A DNA stretch of 64,000 nucleotides, from contig NC_050097.1 in NCBI RefSeq assembly GCF_902167145.1, positions 147,585,982 through 147,649,981 on the forward strand, read 5' to 3'. Positions 32,601 to 45,094 of the stretch are shown here, in pieces. Both the position numbers and the translations under genes were made by a program. This DNA is from Zea mays. Taxonomy: Eukaryota > Streptophyta > Magnoliopsida > Poales > Poaceae. Below the pieces are notes generated by a model. That model ran no database searches and was not told where the DNA came from. It saw only the letters and a list, made by a program, of their open reading frames with translations. The number at the start of each line of letters is the position of its first letter. The stretch's first letter is position 1.

Positions 32601-33394
32601 AGTGCTACATATGTCGTGTGGTTAGAAATCCTCAGCTGAGTAAATCGATTCGGATCGCCATTATATCCCCGGAGAGTGGAGACTTGATCACTAACCTGCA
32701 ACCTAAGTCAGGATGTGAACCTCATGAATAAAAATGATGTTGTATCGATGAGATGGTGAAATTAGACTAGATGCAAACAAGGTCTATTAATACTTAATCT
32801 AGCATTAAAATGTTGAAAGTAAGGACTCACTTTAGTAAGCTATTTTTGCAAAAGTATCTAAGTTGATTCTTGCTAAAGCCTCTCCTTGATTTCCAAATCC
32901 AGCATATCCTTTAGAGTCTTTTACTTTGTCGGGTAAGTCTTGCGAAAGTACACTTCGTACTCAGGGCTTTTAGGTGAAGAAGCGACAAACTTTTGTTGCT
33001 TCTGTTCTAAGGTGGTATCAAAATAAGAAAATCAGGAGTAAAGCTGCGCGAGGAAGGGATCCTCCATAGAACTTTTGTTTGATACTTATCGGGAGGAATT
33101 TTTGCCTCCCTTGGTATGTAATAATAATACCATGCACTCATAGGTTATATCCTGGTCTGTAATATATAACTTTGTCTTACTTTTAAAATAAAGGTAAGTT
33201 CATGTAATTGCTTCCGCATTCTCGTAACTCTGATGCTTGTAATGTCTGCGTGACGGGTGAAACGCTCTTGGGAAAGGTAAGAAAAGCAGATACCAAACTT
33301 GTCAAGTGATTCAGGGGCACTTACAGGGTTGTCTGAGGTCCGTTGGACAAGGACAACTGTAGGTGGGCCTAATGACTTGGGAGGTTCCGTCACA
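32601..33394 (+). repeat. F 3' LTR, right part
   Basis: Continues the F LTR after C from the duplicated agtgc and is collinear with 16465-17269 of the 5' LTR. A roughly 14-bp segment of the 5' LTR (about 16831-16845, gtcccatgttgttt) is missing here at about 32967. Ends TTCCGTCACA. Confidence 0.9.
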
Positions 33395-33810
33395 TTCTCA
33401 ACAAGGATAAAGGGAAGGCCCCTATGGCAAGTAGTCCTCAAAGGAACCATGCCTTTATTTATGAAAGGAAAATTGCTAGTCGTTCTCATTATAATAAGAG
33501 ATATGTTCATACTGCTTATAATAATTCACATTCTATGTTTGCCTCTAGCTCTACTTTTGTTCATGGTAGAAGTAGGCCTAGGAGAAATCATGTTGTGCCT
33601 CATGTGCCTAGGAAATTGTGCAATGAACCCACTACTGTTTTTCATGCTTGCAACACTTCTTTTGTACTTTCATATAAGAATGAAAAAGTAGTTGCTAGGA
33701 AGTTGGGATCCAAATGCAAGGGAGACAAGACTTGTATTTGGGTTCCAAAAATTATTGTGACTAACCTTGCAGGACCCAACAAGAGTTGGGTACCTAAAAC
33801 CCAAGCTTAA
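33395..33810 (+). pseudogene. gag: E gag C-terminal part (resumes after F)
   Basis: Continues the Sirevirus Gag after the TTCTC duplication: KAPMASSPQRNHAF, a Ser/His/Tyr-rich stretch, ARKLGSKCKGDKTCIWVPK and the end NKSWVPKTQA with TAA at 33808-33810. This short Cys/Trp motif ending before the protease is typical of Ji/Opie-like elements. It pairs with 11989-13213 to form one gag. Confidence 0.8.
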
Positions 33811-36262
33811 AATTGCCTTGCAGGTTTACGTATCCGGGGGCTCTAGCTGGATAATCGATAGTGGATGCACAAACCACATGATGGGGGAGAAGATGTTCAC
33901 CTCCTACGTCAAGAACAAGGATTCCCAGGATACGATCATCTTTGGAGATGGGAACCAAGGCAAGGTCAAAGGCCTGGGCAAGATAGCCATCACTAACGAG
34001 CACTCAATATCAAATATATTTTTAGTAGAGTCGCTCGGGTACAATCTTCTGTCTGTAAGTCAATTGTGCCACATGGGTTACAATTGTCTGTTTACAAATG
34101 TTGATGTATCTGTCTTTAGAAGGAGTGATGGTTCATTAGCGTTTAAGGGTGTATTAGATGACAACCTCTATTTAGTTGACTTTTCGAAAGAGGATGCCGG
34201 TCTAGATGCATGCTTAATAGCTAAGACTAATATGGGCTGGCTGTGACATCACCGTCTAGCACATGTTGGGATGAAGAACCTTCATAAGCTTCTAAAGGGG
34301 GATCATGTGTTAGGACTAACCGATGTTTGTTTTGAGAAAGACAGACCTTGTGCAGCATGTCAGGTAGGGAAACAGGTGGGAAGCACTCATCACAGCAAGA
34401 ACATGACGACAACATCAAGACCATTGGAGCTTCTTCACATGGATCTCTTCGGACCTGTTCCCTACCTTAGCATCGGGGGAAGTAAGTATGGTCTTGTAAT
34501 TGTTGATGATTTTTCCCGCTTCACTTGGGTGTTCTTTTTGCAGGATAAGTCAGAAACCCAAGGGACCCTAAAGCGCTTCTTAAGGAGAGCTCAAAATGAA
34601 TTTGAGCTAAAGGTGAAGAAGATAAGGAGCGACAATGGGTCAGAGTTCAAGAATCTACAAGTTGAAGAGTTTTTTGAGAAGGAAGGCATCAAGCACGAGT
34701 TCTCTGCTCCCTATACACCACAGCAAAATGGTGTGGTAGAGAGGAAGAACAGGACGCTGATCGACATGGCGAGAATGATGCTTGGAGAGTTCAAGACGCC
34801 CGAGCGGTTTTTGTCGGAAGATGTGAACACAGCCTGCCATGCCATAAACCAGCTCTATCTGCATCGTCTCCTCAAGAAGACCTCCTACGAACTCCTTATC
34901 GGTAACAAACCCAATGTCTCTTACTTTCGTGTATTTGGGAGCAAATGCTACATTCTGGTGAAGAAAGGTAGACATTCTAAATTTGCTCCCAAAGCAGTAG
35001 AAGGGTTCTTACTAGGGTATGACTCAAATACAAAGGCGTATAGAGTCTTCAACAAATCATCGGGATTAGTTGAAGTCTCTAGCGACATTGTATTTGATGA
35101 GACTAATGGCTCTCCAAGAGAGCAAGTTGATCTTGATGATGTAGATGAAGAAGAAATAACGACGACCGCAATGCGCACGATGGCGATAGGCGATGTGCGA
35201 CCACAGGAACTACAGGAACAAGATAAACCATCTTCCTCGACAATGGTGCATCCCCCAACTCAAGACGTTGAACAAGTACATCAAGAAGAGGGGCAAGATC
35301 AAGGGGGAGCACAAGAAGAACAGGTTATGGAGGAAGAAGCACCATGGGCCCCTTCAACTCAAGTCCGAGCAACGATCCAAAGACATCACCCCGTCGATCA
35401 AATTCTGGGTGACATCATCAAGGGAGTAACTACTCGCTCACGTTTAGCTAATTTTTGTGAGCATTACTCGTTTGTCTCTTCTATTGAGCCTTTCAGGGTA
35501 GAAGAGGCCTTGCAGGATCCGGACTGGGTGTTGGCCATGCAGGAAGAGCTCAACAACTTCAAGAGAAATGAAGTCTGGAGCCTGGTGCCACGTCCAAAGC
35601 AAAATGTTGTGGGAACCAAGTGGGTGTTCCGGAACAAGCAAGATGAGCACGGGGTGGTGACAAGAAACAAGGCTCGACTTGTGGCAAAAGGTTATGCCCA
35701 AGTCGCAGGTTTGGATTTCGAGGAGACTTTTGCTCATGTTGCTAGGCTAGAGTCAATTAGGATTTTATTAGCCTATGCTGCTCACCACTCTTTTAGGCTG
35801 TTCCAAATGGACGTGAAGAGCGCTTTCCTCAACGGGCCAATTAAGGAGGAGGTATACGTGGAACAACCCTCTGGCTTTAAGGATGACAGGTATCATGACC
35901 ATGTGTATAAGCTCTCTAAGGCGCTCTATGGACTTAAGCAAGCCCCAAGAGCATGGTATGAATGCCTTAGAGATTTCTTAATTGCTAATGCCTTCAAGGT
36001 TGGGAAAGCTGATCCCACTCTTTTTACCAAGACTTGTGATGGTGATCTCTTTGTGTGCCAAATTTATGTCGATGACATAATATTTGGTTCTACTAATCAA
36101 AAGTCTTGTGAGGAGTTTAGCAGGGTGATGATGCAAAAGTTCGAGATGTCGATGATGGGCGAGTTGACCTACTTCCTTGGGTTCCAAGTGAAGCAACTCA
36201 AAGACGGCACATTCATCTCCCAAATGAAGTACACTCAGGTCTTCTCAAGAGGTTTGGGATGA
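33811..36262 (+). pseudogene. pol: E pol: protease, integrase, reverse transcriptase
   Basis: Protease motif WIIDSGCTNHMM (about 33850), then a TGA at 34244-34246 in the pre-integrase zinc region. After it the same frame runs open for ~660 codons: GAG-pre-integrase [15 protein letters not shown], integrase core ([29 protein letters not shown]), then RT ([33 protein letters not shown]). A small deletion at about 36235-36240 shifts the frame into RNase H. In a live Sirevirus these enzymes copy and insert the element; this copy is inactive. Confidence 0.85.
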
Positions 36263-37016
36263 AGGACGCCAAGCCCGCGAAGACACTAATGGGAACTGAC
36301 GGGCATATTGACCTCAACAAAGGAGGTAAGTCCGTTGATCAAAAGGCATATCGGTCCATGATAGGTTCATTACTTTATCTTTGTGCTAGTAGACCGGACA
36401 TTATGCTTAGTGTATGCATGTGTGCTAGATATCAATCCGACCCCAAGGAGTGTCACCTTGTGGCCGTTAAGCGAATTTTTCGATATTTAATTGCTACGCC
36501 TTGCTTCGGGATCTGGTATCCAAAGGGGTCTACCTTTGACTTAATTAGATTTGCAGACTCCGACTATGCCGGGTGCAAGGTTGATAGGAAGAGTACATCA
36601 GGGACGTGCCAATTTCTAGGAAGGTCCCTGGTGTCCTGGAGTTCCAAGAAACAGACATCCGTTGCCCTATCCACCGCTGAGGCCATGTATGTTGCCGCAG
36701 GTTAGTGTTGCGTGCAACTACTTTGGATGAGGCAAACCCTCTGGACTTTGGCTACAATCTGAGCAAAGTCCCACTCCTATGTGTCAATGAGAGTGCAATC
36801 TGCTTGGCGGATAATCCTGTTGAACACAGCTGCACTAAGCACATAGACATCCGGCATCACTTCCTGAGAGACCACCAGCAAAAGGGAGATATCGATGTGT
36901 ATCACATTAGCACCGAGAACCAGCTAGCCGATATCTTCACTAAGCCTTTAGATGAGAAAAGGTTTTGCAGGTTGCGTAGTGAGCTAAATGTCTTAGATTC
37001 GCATAACTTGGATTGA
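36259..37016 (+). pseudogene. E RNase H
   Basis: RNase H from SLLYLCASRPDIM through DSDYAGCKVDRKST and SWSSKKQTSVALST; TAG at 36703-36705 and a frameshift near 36740 break it. The frame resumes with GYNLSKVPLL, KHIDIRHHFLRD and ADIFTKPLDEK to TGA at 37014-37016. Confidence 0.8.
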
Positions 37017-37797
37017 TCTATAGCATACATGTGTTCTATGCCTTTGATCATGTTACTTTATGCATTTATATCAATTGTTGTTTTTATGGTGCTCAAGTTG
37101 TACAAGTACCCCCGGACCTCACAAGTCCGTAGGCAAATGATGCACATGTTTAGGGGGAGTGTGCTACAACTTGACCCCTTTGAGACTAATTTGTTTGGTT
37201 GAGTACACTTTTGTAGTCTTGAAGGTACATTGAAAGGGAAAATGGACTTGGATGATGCGAAGACTTCCACTGCACTCCAGTATTAGTGTATTTAATTCCA
37301 AGTTCATTCTTATGCTCTATTTGCCTTTTGCTCTGTATTGACATTTTTGGTGAGGCAATGGGGTTAAAGGGCAAAAAATGATCCCGTTTTGGTGCTTAAT
37401 ACCAAAGGGGGAGAAATTAAGGCCAAAGCAAATGGATCAGCCAACCACTTGTGAATTTTGAAAATAATAGAGTTAGAATTTTTGATTTGTCCAAAATGCT
37501 CTTATTGCAAAAGTTGGTCTCTTGTGGGGGAGAATTTTGATTGTGGGAAAACGGGGGAGTTTTCGGGCACTTGAATCAATTTTGCTCTTGAAATATCTCT
37601 CTATGTGCCCAAAGAAGTGTGTTTGACTTAGAGATAGGCAAATGATTTGATTTGAAAAAACAAACCAAGTGGTGGCAAAGAGTGATCCAAATACGCCAAA
37701 TTATAAGCAAAAACAATTTGGTTTTCAATTGCATTGATGTTGCACTTCTTTTGTTGCTTTTGGATGTGTTGGCATAAATCACCAAAAATGGGGAGAT
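37017..37797 (+). other. E non-coding region between pol and 3' LTR
   Basis: Repeated polypurine boxes (tagggggagtgtg near 37151, aaagggggagaaat near 37396, gtgggggagaa near 37524, acgggggag near 37551, atggggagat before the LTR). Multiple boxes are characteristic of Sireviruses. No gene seen. Confidence 0.6.
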
Positions 37798-39148
37798 TGA
37801 AAGGGAAATGTGCCCCTGGGCAAATTTCTATAAGTATTTTGGTGATTAGATGCCCAACACAGTAATTGAGCACTTATGTACTAAATGTGTGAAAAGTGAA
37901 AATCAAGGTACAAGGTATGTTTCTAGACTCAGTACATTATTTTGTGAATACTAATGTGTTTGTCTAAGTTCTAGAAACAAAGCTGAGAAGAAAAGAAACG
38001 AATTGGCAAACTCCAGCTCGGCCTGGCACACCGGACTGTCCGGTGGTGCACCGGACTGTGTCCGGTGCGCCAGGCTAGTCAACGGTGAAGAGGCCGCTCT
38101 CGGGAGTTGACGGAGTTGTCTGGCTATAATTCACCGGACTGTCCGGTGGTGCACCGGACTGTCCGGTGAGTCATCCACGATGAACTCGCCGCTCTCGGGA
38201 AACGGAAAAGGCGACGTGGCTATAATTCACCGGACTGTCTGGTGGTGCACCGGACTGTCCGGTGAGCCAACGGTCGCCAGCGCCAACGGTCGACCGCACA
38301 ATCTGCGGGCGACACGTGGACTGCCCCAACAGTCAGCTGATGCACCGGACTGTCCGGTGTGCGCCGGACAGTGTCCAGTGCGCCAATGGGCCCGGAGGAG
38401 CAACGGTCGGATGCGCCTGATTTGGAAGGCGATCGAGCACCGGACAGCTACAGTGACTGTCCGGTGGTGCACCGGACTGTCCGGTGCACCACTGGACAGA
38501 AGGTAGGAATTGCCTTCCAAGATTGTCTCCAACGGCTCGTAGCTGCCTTGGGGCTATAAAAGGGACTCCTAGGCGCATGGAGGAGAACACCAAGCTTTCA
38601 AGAAAGATTCTAAGACTCACAGACTCTGATTCCACGCATTTGATTCTCTGTGTTAGTGATTTGAGTTCCATTTGAGTTGCAAACTCCGTGTGTTGTGTTT
38701 CGAGCTCAAGTCGTGACTTGTGTGCGTGGCTGTGCTGCGGATTTGAGTCTTGCGTGTGTTGCTCTCCACAACCTTACTTTGTGCTTTTTTTGTGATTTCT
38801 ATTGTAAGGGCGAGAGACTCCAAACTGTGGAGATTCCTCGCACACGGGAAAAGACTCTAAAGGAAAAGACCATGGTATTCAAGTTGATTATCGGATCACT
38901 TGAAAGGGGTTGAGTGCAACCCTCGTCCATTGGGACGCCACAACGTGGAAGTAGGCAAGTGTTACTTGGCCGAACCACGGGATAAAAATCACGTGTCTCT
39001 TGTGTTGACTTCTCTGTGATTGTTGTGTTCACAAGAACTCGCTTCAAAGCTACTTAGTTGCACTAACTCTCTAATAAACTAAGTCTTGTAGCTATTTAGT
39101 GTTTGATTTTACAGGATCACCTATTCACCCTCCCTCTAGGTGCTCTCA
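37798..39148 (+). repeat. E 3' LTR (1351 bp) with CACCGGACTGTCCGGTG palindromes
   Basis: TGAAAGGGAAATGTG to GGTGCTCTCA. At least eight copies of the accggactgtccggtg palindrome lie between 38030 and 38490, upstream of the TATA box tataaaa at 38555-38561. The inverted LTR of G (39846-41187) belongs to the same family. Confidence 0.9.
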
Positions 39149-39457
39149 AGACGTAGCTGACAGCCTGGCGTGGGGTATAGAGGCGCGTGTTGGTGCGGTC
39201 CAGCTAGGTGGAGGGTGGTTGGCCAGGGCTTCCTCTAACATTTGGAAGCCCAGGGCTCCCAATATACCCTCTCTACACACACACACATAAATATATATAG
39301 CGGGTATACGGGTACAATATTTTCATACCCGCGAGAAAAAAACCCCATTGAGTTGAGAACCAAACCTGCACCTGTACCCGCGGGTACAAACCCATACCCA
39401 AACCTGCACCCTATACGATTTTCACCTGCGGGTGAAATGTGCCCATTGCCATCCCTA
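39149..39457. mobile_element. Short flanking DNA and truncated hAT-like element end
   Basis: 39149-39290 shows nothing recognisable apart from a ca microsatellite and tatata. 39298-39457 is rich in cgggta/tacccg repeats and ends gcccattgccatcccta, the reverse of the TAGGGATGGCAAT terminus common in plant hAT MITEs. The other terminus is not found, so this is one end only. Confidence 0.5.
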
Positions 39458-39463
39458 AATATA

Positions 39464-39717
39464 CTCCATCCCTTCTAAAATATATGATCATATAAATCCC
39501 CCCAAATTATTTGGCCTTCTCATTTTGCAATGCAAATTTCTCTCTTTTTTCAATAGGTACACTTTTCTCAATACATCTTTATCTCTACTCTTTAAGGGGT
39601 ATTTCAGTATTTTAATATCTTTATCTCTACTAGTTCAGGGGTATTTTACTCCTTTTATCTTCATCGTTGGTTTTTCTGAGACATTCTAAAACATCATGTA
39701 ATATGAGAGAGATGGAG
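39464..39717. mobile_element. Stowaway-like Tc1/mariner MITE (254 bp)
   Basis: CTCCATCCCTTCTAAAATAT at the left and atgagagagatggag at the right form imperfect terminal inverted repeats. TA dinucleotides flank both ends (39462-39463 and 39718-39719). AT-rich interior with no ORF. Confidence 0.65.
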
Positions 39718-39845
39718 TAGATTTTAAGTATTAGATTGATCTCAAACTTTCATATAAATTTTAGATCTTATTAAATTTTACTCGTAAACTACAATATTTT
39801 AGATCTTATTTTCTCCACAACTTTCATATAAATTTTATTTCTATC

Positions 39846-41187
39846 TGAGAGCACCTAGAGGGGGTGTGAATAGGTGATCCTGTAAAAACCACTCAACAAA
39901 ACAAACTTGGACTAATATTGGATTAGTGAAAGCTAAAGCCAAGTTCGAATGAGGAGTACGAGCAGAGTAAACTTATTCACTTAATTGCTCTTCATAAGGT
40001 GAGTATTAAAACTTAGAGCAATTATGCAAGTGAAGAGAGAGAATTGCACAAGAATAACGACACGTGACACAACGATTTTTATCCCATGGTTCGATCAAGT
40101 AGAATACTTGCCTACTCCACGTTGTGGCGTCCCAATGGATGAGGGTTGCACTCAACCCCTTTCAAGTGATCCAAAGATCAACTTGAACACCACGGTTCTC
40201 TTTAACCAACATTATCCGGTTGTGAGGAATCTCCACAATTTGGAGTCTCTCACGCCTTACACAAATGATCTCAAATAAACACTAGAGTAAGAGAGAATAT
40301 CAACACACACAAGGGCGAGAGTTGCAGCAACAACATGTACACAAGGCAAGAACAAGCACACGAAACAACACAGCGGAGTAATAGCTCAAAGAAGTGCTCG
40401 AATCACTATCACGATGAACCAAATGCGTGTATGCGAAGTCTCGGTGTCTTAGGATGTTCAATGGAGGCTTGGTGTACTGCTCCATGTGCCTAGGGGTTCC
40501 TTATATAGCCCCAAGGCAGCTAGGAGCCGTTGGAGCTCCATTTGGAAGGCCATTGTTGCCTTCTGTCCGTGGGTGCGCTGGACTGTCTGGTGCACACCGT
40601 ACAGTGAATAGTACGCGCCCTGGACATGACAGAGAATCCTGTGATTGGCTGGCTTCCGTTTCTGGGGGGCATCGAACTGTCCAGTGCAGGGCACCGGACT
40701 GTCCGGTGCGCTTGTCGACCATTGGCTAGGCACTGACGTGGGTAGCCGTTGGCCGCTGGTACACCGAACTGTCTGGCACCACGCGCGGACCGTCCGGTGA
40801 ATTATAGACGTCGTAGCCTGGAATTTCCGAGAGCGGCGAGTTCATCCAGACCGTGCATCGGATTGTCCGGTGGGTGGCACCGGACTGTCCGGCGCTGCGT
40901 AGTCCAGCACTTTCCCTGTTTCTTCCTTTGTCTTCTTTTGTTTCTTTGGACTTGACTTAGCCGAGTTCCTGGCACTTAGACAAATATGATTAGCACATAA
41001 ATCAATTGACTCAGTGTCTAGAATGTACCTTTTTTGCTTGACCCATATAGCTTCGCATTAAGTCCTCTTCTGAGCTCATTTTGAGTCAAACATTTGTGCT
41101 CAACATCATGTTAGTTCAAATACAATGTGTTGAGCATCTAATCACCAAAACAATATAGAAATGGCCCAAGGGCATATTTTCCTTTCA
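39846..41187 (-). repeat. G 3' LTR (1342 bp)
   Basis: On the minus strand begins TGAAAGGAAAATATG and ends GGTGCTCTCA. Contains accggactgtccggtg-type palindromes (40680-40890, some decayed) and a TATA-like box (minus CTATATAAGG, 40499-40508). Homologous to E's 3' LTR. Confidence 0.85.
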
Positions 41188-42009
41188 ATCTCCCCCTTTT
41201 TGGTGATTTATACCAACACATCAAAAAGCGACTTAGATTGAACTAACATATCCAAAAGAGCTAAGAAGAGCAAATTGAAGACAAATAAAATCATCAAAAG
41301 ATTTGGCATATTTGGATCACTTTTGCCACCACTTGGTTCATTTTCGCAAAACAAATTCATTTTCCTTTCTTTATGACAAAACACTTGTTTTGGCAAATCA
41401 AGGGATCTTTCAAGAGTAGTTTTGATCAAATACCAAAAAATCCCCCTTTTCCCATAATCGAATTTCTCCCCCATAAGAGAACCGTTTTTGCAATAAGAGG
41501 GTTTTGATCAAACACCGAGAATTCTAACACACTAATTTTTTTGAAATTCACAAGTGGTTGGTTGATCCTGTTGCTTTGGCCTTACTTTCTCCCTCTTTGG
41601 CATTAAGCACCAAAACAGAATAACTATTAGGCCCTTTAACCTTATTGCCTCACAAAAATCTCGAGTAAAAACCAAAGGCAATGAGAAAATACAGATAAGG
41701 ACTTGGAACAAGATACATTGATACCAGAATGCAATGGAAGCCTATTCTTTGTCCATCTCCACATGTTCCATTTCGATCCATCTTTGAGACTATATCATAA
41801 ATACTCAAGCGATCATATTAGTCTCAAAGGATCAAGTTGTAGTACATCCTCCCCCTAAACATGTGTGTCATGTGCATAGGGACTTGTGAGGTCCGGGGAT
41901 GACTTGTACAACTTGAGCACCAAAAAAATAAGCAAGTGGGGATAGTAATGCTTAAAGTAACATGATCAAAGGCATAAAACACATGTATGCTATAGATCAA
42001 TCCAAGTTC
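41188..42009 (-). other. G non-coding region between RNase H and 3' LTR
   Basis: Minus-strand polypurine boxes appear here as tccccc runs (41190-41195, 41442, 41467, 41851). Collinear with 37017-37797 of E. No gene. Confidence 0.6.
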
Positions 42010-42353
42010 CACGAATCTAAGACAATTAGCTCACTATGCAGCCTGCAAAACCTTTTCTCATCTAAAGGCTTGGTGAAGATATCGGCTAGCTAGTTCTCGG
42101 TGCTAATATGATAAATATCGATATCTCCCCTTTGCTGGTGGTCTCTCAAAAAGTGATGTCGGATGTCTATGTGCTTAGTGCGGCTGTGTTCAAAAGGATT
42201 ATCCACCAAGCGGATTGCACTCTCATTATTACGTAGGAGTGGGACTTTGCTCAGATTGTAGCCAAAGTCTCAGAGGGTTTGCCTCATCCAGAGCAGTTGC
42301 ACGCAACACTGTCCTGCGGCAACATACTTGGCCTCAGCGGTGGATAGGGCAAC
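42010..42353 (-). pseudogene. G RNase H C-terminal part
   Basis: Minus strand; begins at the solo-LTR junction within the ALSTAEAKYVAAG motif and runs through the LSKVPLL, NESAIRL, HIDIRHHF and STENQL segments with an internal stop and frameshift. Continuous with 43635-43800 once the solo LTR and one GCAAC are removed. Confidence 0.75.
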
Positions 42354-43629
42354 TGATAGTCGCCTAGAGGGGGGTGAATAGGCGAAACCTGAAATTTATA
42401 AACTTAAACACACACTAAAGGTCGAGGTTAGCGTTAGAATTAAATTCAATTCCGAAAGATTATTTCTCTTGCAAGGAGTTGCTCAAAGAGTGCGGATGAC
42501 GTATGGGAGCAAGCTCAAATTAATACTAGCAAGGAAATGTTACAGAGAGGAAAGAGGGCAAACAAATCAAACGAGAATCAAAGTGAGTAGACACGATGAT
42601 TTGTTTTACCGAGGTTCGGTTCCAAAGAACCTAGTCCCCGTTGAGGAGGCGACAAAGGTCGGGTCTATTTCAACCCTTTCCCTCTCTCAATCGGTCACTT
42701 AGACCGGTTGAGTGCTTCTTCTTAATCTCACATGTCACTAAGACCCCGCAAGGATCACCACACAATTTAGGTGTCTCTTGCTTGCTTTACAATTCACTTA
42801 GAAGGTTGAGAAAGAGATGAAGAAAGCACGATTGCGAACAACCAAGCAACAAGAGCGACAAATAACACATGGGTCACTCTCTCAAATCACTAATGATCAC
42901 TTGTCTAAATTGTGAAACTTTAAGAGGTTGAAAGCTTAGAGTGTGTCTTGGAGTGGATTGCTAGCTCTTGTATTGAATGTGAAGGAGTGGAGTGCTTGGA
43001 TGAAGTGAATGGAGGTGGTTGGGGTTGTATTTATAGCCACCAACCACTTCCTAGCCGTTGCTTCATTTCTGCCGACCGCGGATGGTACGCGCCCCTGGTC
43101 CGGACGGTCCGCCCCTGCACATCAACGGCTGAAATCGCAATGGTCAGCAGTAACGACTATATCAACGGCTATAGAGCATTTAATGCGTCGTCAGATGTCA
43201 GATAAAGCAGTCGCGGACGATTCGGTCGTGCACCCTGGACGGTCCGCGAGGACATTAAAAATACATTTTACTGAACCCGTCACCTTCGGGTTTTTCTAGT
43301 TTTTCACTGACTAGACGGTCCGCGCTTGGTCTCGGATGGTGCTCGCTTCTCCATCGGACGGTACGTAGTGTAAACTTGTGTTTTTGCAGTGTTCCTGTCC
43401 GAGGGTCATCCTGATGTCACGGACAGTCCGCCGCAAGGGCCCGGACAGTCCGCGCTTAGGTGTTTTACAAAAAACTTCTCTTGTCCGGACAGTCAATTTA
43501 TAATAGTTGTAGATGAACTTATGCACCTGAGAAATGATCGACTAGGCAAACTGATTAGTCCACAAGGTTTGTGATGGTTGTAAAACACCAAAATCGATTA
43601 TAAGAAAAGTTGAGGCTATTTCCCTTTCA
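42354..43629 (-). mobile_element. Solo LTR of the D Sirevirus family, inserted in G
   Basis: 1276 bp in minus orientation; the plus strand reads tgatagtcgcctagagg ... atttccctttca. A perfect GCAAC duplication flanks it (42349-42353, 43630-43634). It matches the LTR at 9466-10651, including the ggaccgtccg palindromes and a TATA box (minus TATAAATACAACCCC, about 43022-43036). Confidence 0.92.
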
Positions 43630-43634
43630 GCAAC

Positions 43635-44870
43635 GGATGTTTGTTTCTTAGAGCTCCAGAACACCAGGGACCTTCCTAGAAACCGACAAGTCCCTGATAT
43701 GCTCTTCCTATCAACCTTGCACCCGACATAGTCAGAATCTGAATATCCAATTAAGTCAAAGGTAGACCCCTTTGGACACCAGATCCCGAAGCAAGGCGTA
43801 GAAACTAATTATCTAAGAATTCGCTTCACGGCCACAAGATGACATTCCTTGGGGTCGGATTGAAATCTAGCACACATGCATACGCTAAGCATAATATTCG
43901 ACCTACTAGCACAAAGATAAAGTAAGGAACCTATCATAGACCGGTATGTCTTTTGATCAACGAACTTACCTCCTTTGTTGAGGTCCAAGTGTCCGTCCGT
44001 TCCCATCGGTGTCTTGGCGGGCTTTGCATCCTTCATCCCTAACCTCTTGAGTAGGTCTTGAGTGTACTTTGTTTGAGAGATGAAGGTTCCCTCCTTGATT
44101 TGCTTCACTTGGAATCCAAGGAAGTAGTTCAATTCGCCCATCATAGACATCTCGAATTTATGCATCATTATCGTGCTAAACTCCTCACAAGACTTTTGAT
44201 TAGTAGAACCAAATATTATGTCATCGACATAGATTTGGCATACAAACAAATCACCATTACAAGTCTTAGTAAAGAGAGTAGGATCAGCTTTCCTAACCTT
44301 GAAAGCATTAGAAATAAAAAAATCTCTAAGGCATTCATACCATGTTCTTGGGTCTTGCTTAAGTCCATAGAGCGCCTTAGAGAGCCTGTAGACATGGTCG
44401 GGATACCTATCATCCTCGAAGCCAGGGGGTTGTTCCATGTATACTTCCTCCTTGATTGGTCCATTAAGGAAGGCGCTCTTCACATCCATTTGAAGCAACT
44501 TAAACGAGTGGTGAGCAGCATAGGCCAATAATATGTGTATTTATTCGAGCCTAGCTACAGGAGCAAAAGTCTCCTCAAAATTCAAACCTGCGACTTGGGC
44601 ATAACCTTTTTCCACAAGTCGAGCCTTGTTTCTTGTCACCACCCCGTGCTCATCTTGCTTGTTGCGAAACACCCACTTGTTTCCCACAACATTTTGTTTC
44701 GGACATGGCACCAGACTCCATATTTCATTTCTATTGAAGTTATTGAGCTCTTCCTACATGGACAACACCTTGTATGGATCCTGCAAGGCTTCTTCTACCC
44801 TAAAAGGCTCAATAGAAGAAACAAACGAGTAATGCTCACAAAAGTTAGCTAAACGTGAGCGAGTAGTTAC
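43635..44870 (-). pseudogene. G reverse transcriptase and start of RNase H
   Basis: Minus strand. RT motifs include [29 protein letters not shown] and [12 protein letters not shown], followed by YFLGFQVKQ and the RNase H start. Stops (for example after ARLE, about 44540) and others up to 44870 break it. The sequence is close to E's RT but less damaged in the palm domain. Confidence 0.8.
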
Positions 44871-45094
44871 TCCCTTATTGATATCACCAAGAATCTGATC
44901 CACTGGATGATTCCTTAGGATTGTCGCCCAGACTTGAGTTGGATGTGCTTGTGGTGCTTCTTCCTCTTTATCCTTTTCTTCATGTGCTCCCCTTTATTCA
45001 TGCCTTCATCTTGAGGTACCTGTTCCTCATCTTGAGTTGGGGGATGCACCAGTGTTGAGGAAGATGGTTGATCTTGATCTTGATCTTGTTGTTC

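Larger units (their letters stand above)
13219..33394 (+). mobile_element. Element F: non-autonomous Tekay-like chromovirus with ~4-kb LTRs
   Basis: Starts TGTAACACCCCTGGTG, ends TTCCGTCACA and is flanked by TTCTC (13214-13218 and 33395-33399) inside E's gag. The 5' LTR is 13219-17269. The internal region (17270-20658) holds only the integrase end of pol. The 3' LTR starts at 20659 and is split by element C. By eye the first ~860 bp of the LTRs differ at roughly 15-20 sites (about 2%), implying an insertion under about 1 million years old at the usual grass LTR rate. Confidence 0.9.
10652..39148 (+). mobile_element. Element E: degenerate Sirevirus (Ji/Opie-like) hosting the nest
   Basis: E coding sequence appears at 10652-10710, 11984-13218 and 33395-37016, with the 3' LTR at 37798-39148. 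The pieces join in one gag-pol reading order across D (left), a solo LTR (TSD CGTCT) and F (TSD TTCTC). E is the oldest layer on this side; its 5' LTR and gag start lie outside the window. Gag and pol carry several stops and frameshifts, so it is non-autonomous now. Confidence 0.85.

Noticed and set aside
33424..33810. Possible independent small gene after F.
   Set aside because: It is the continuation of E's gag, joined exactly through the TTCTC target duplication.
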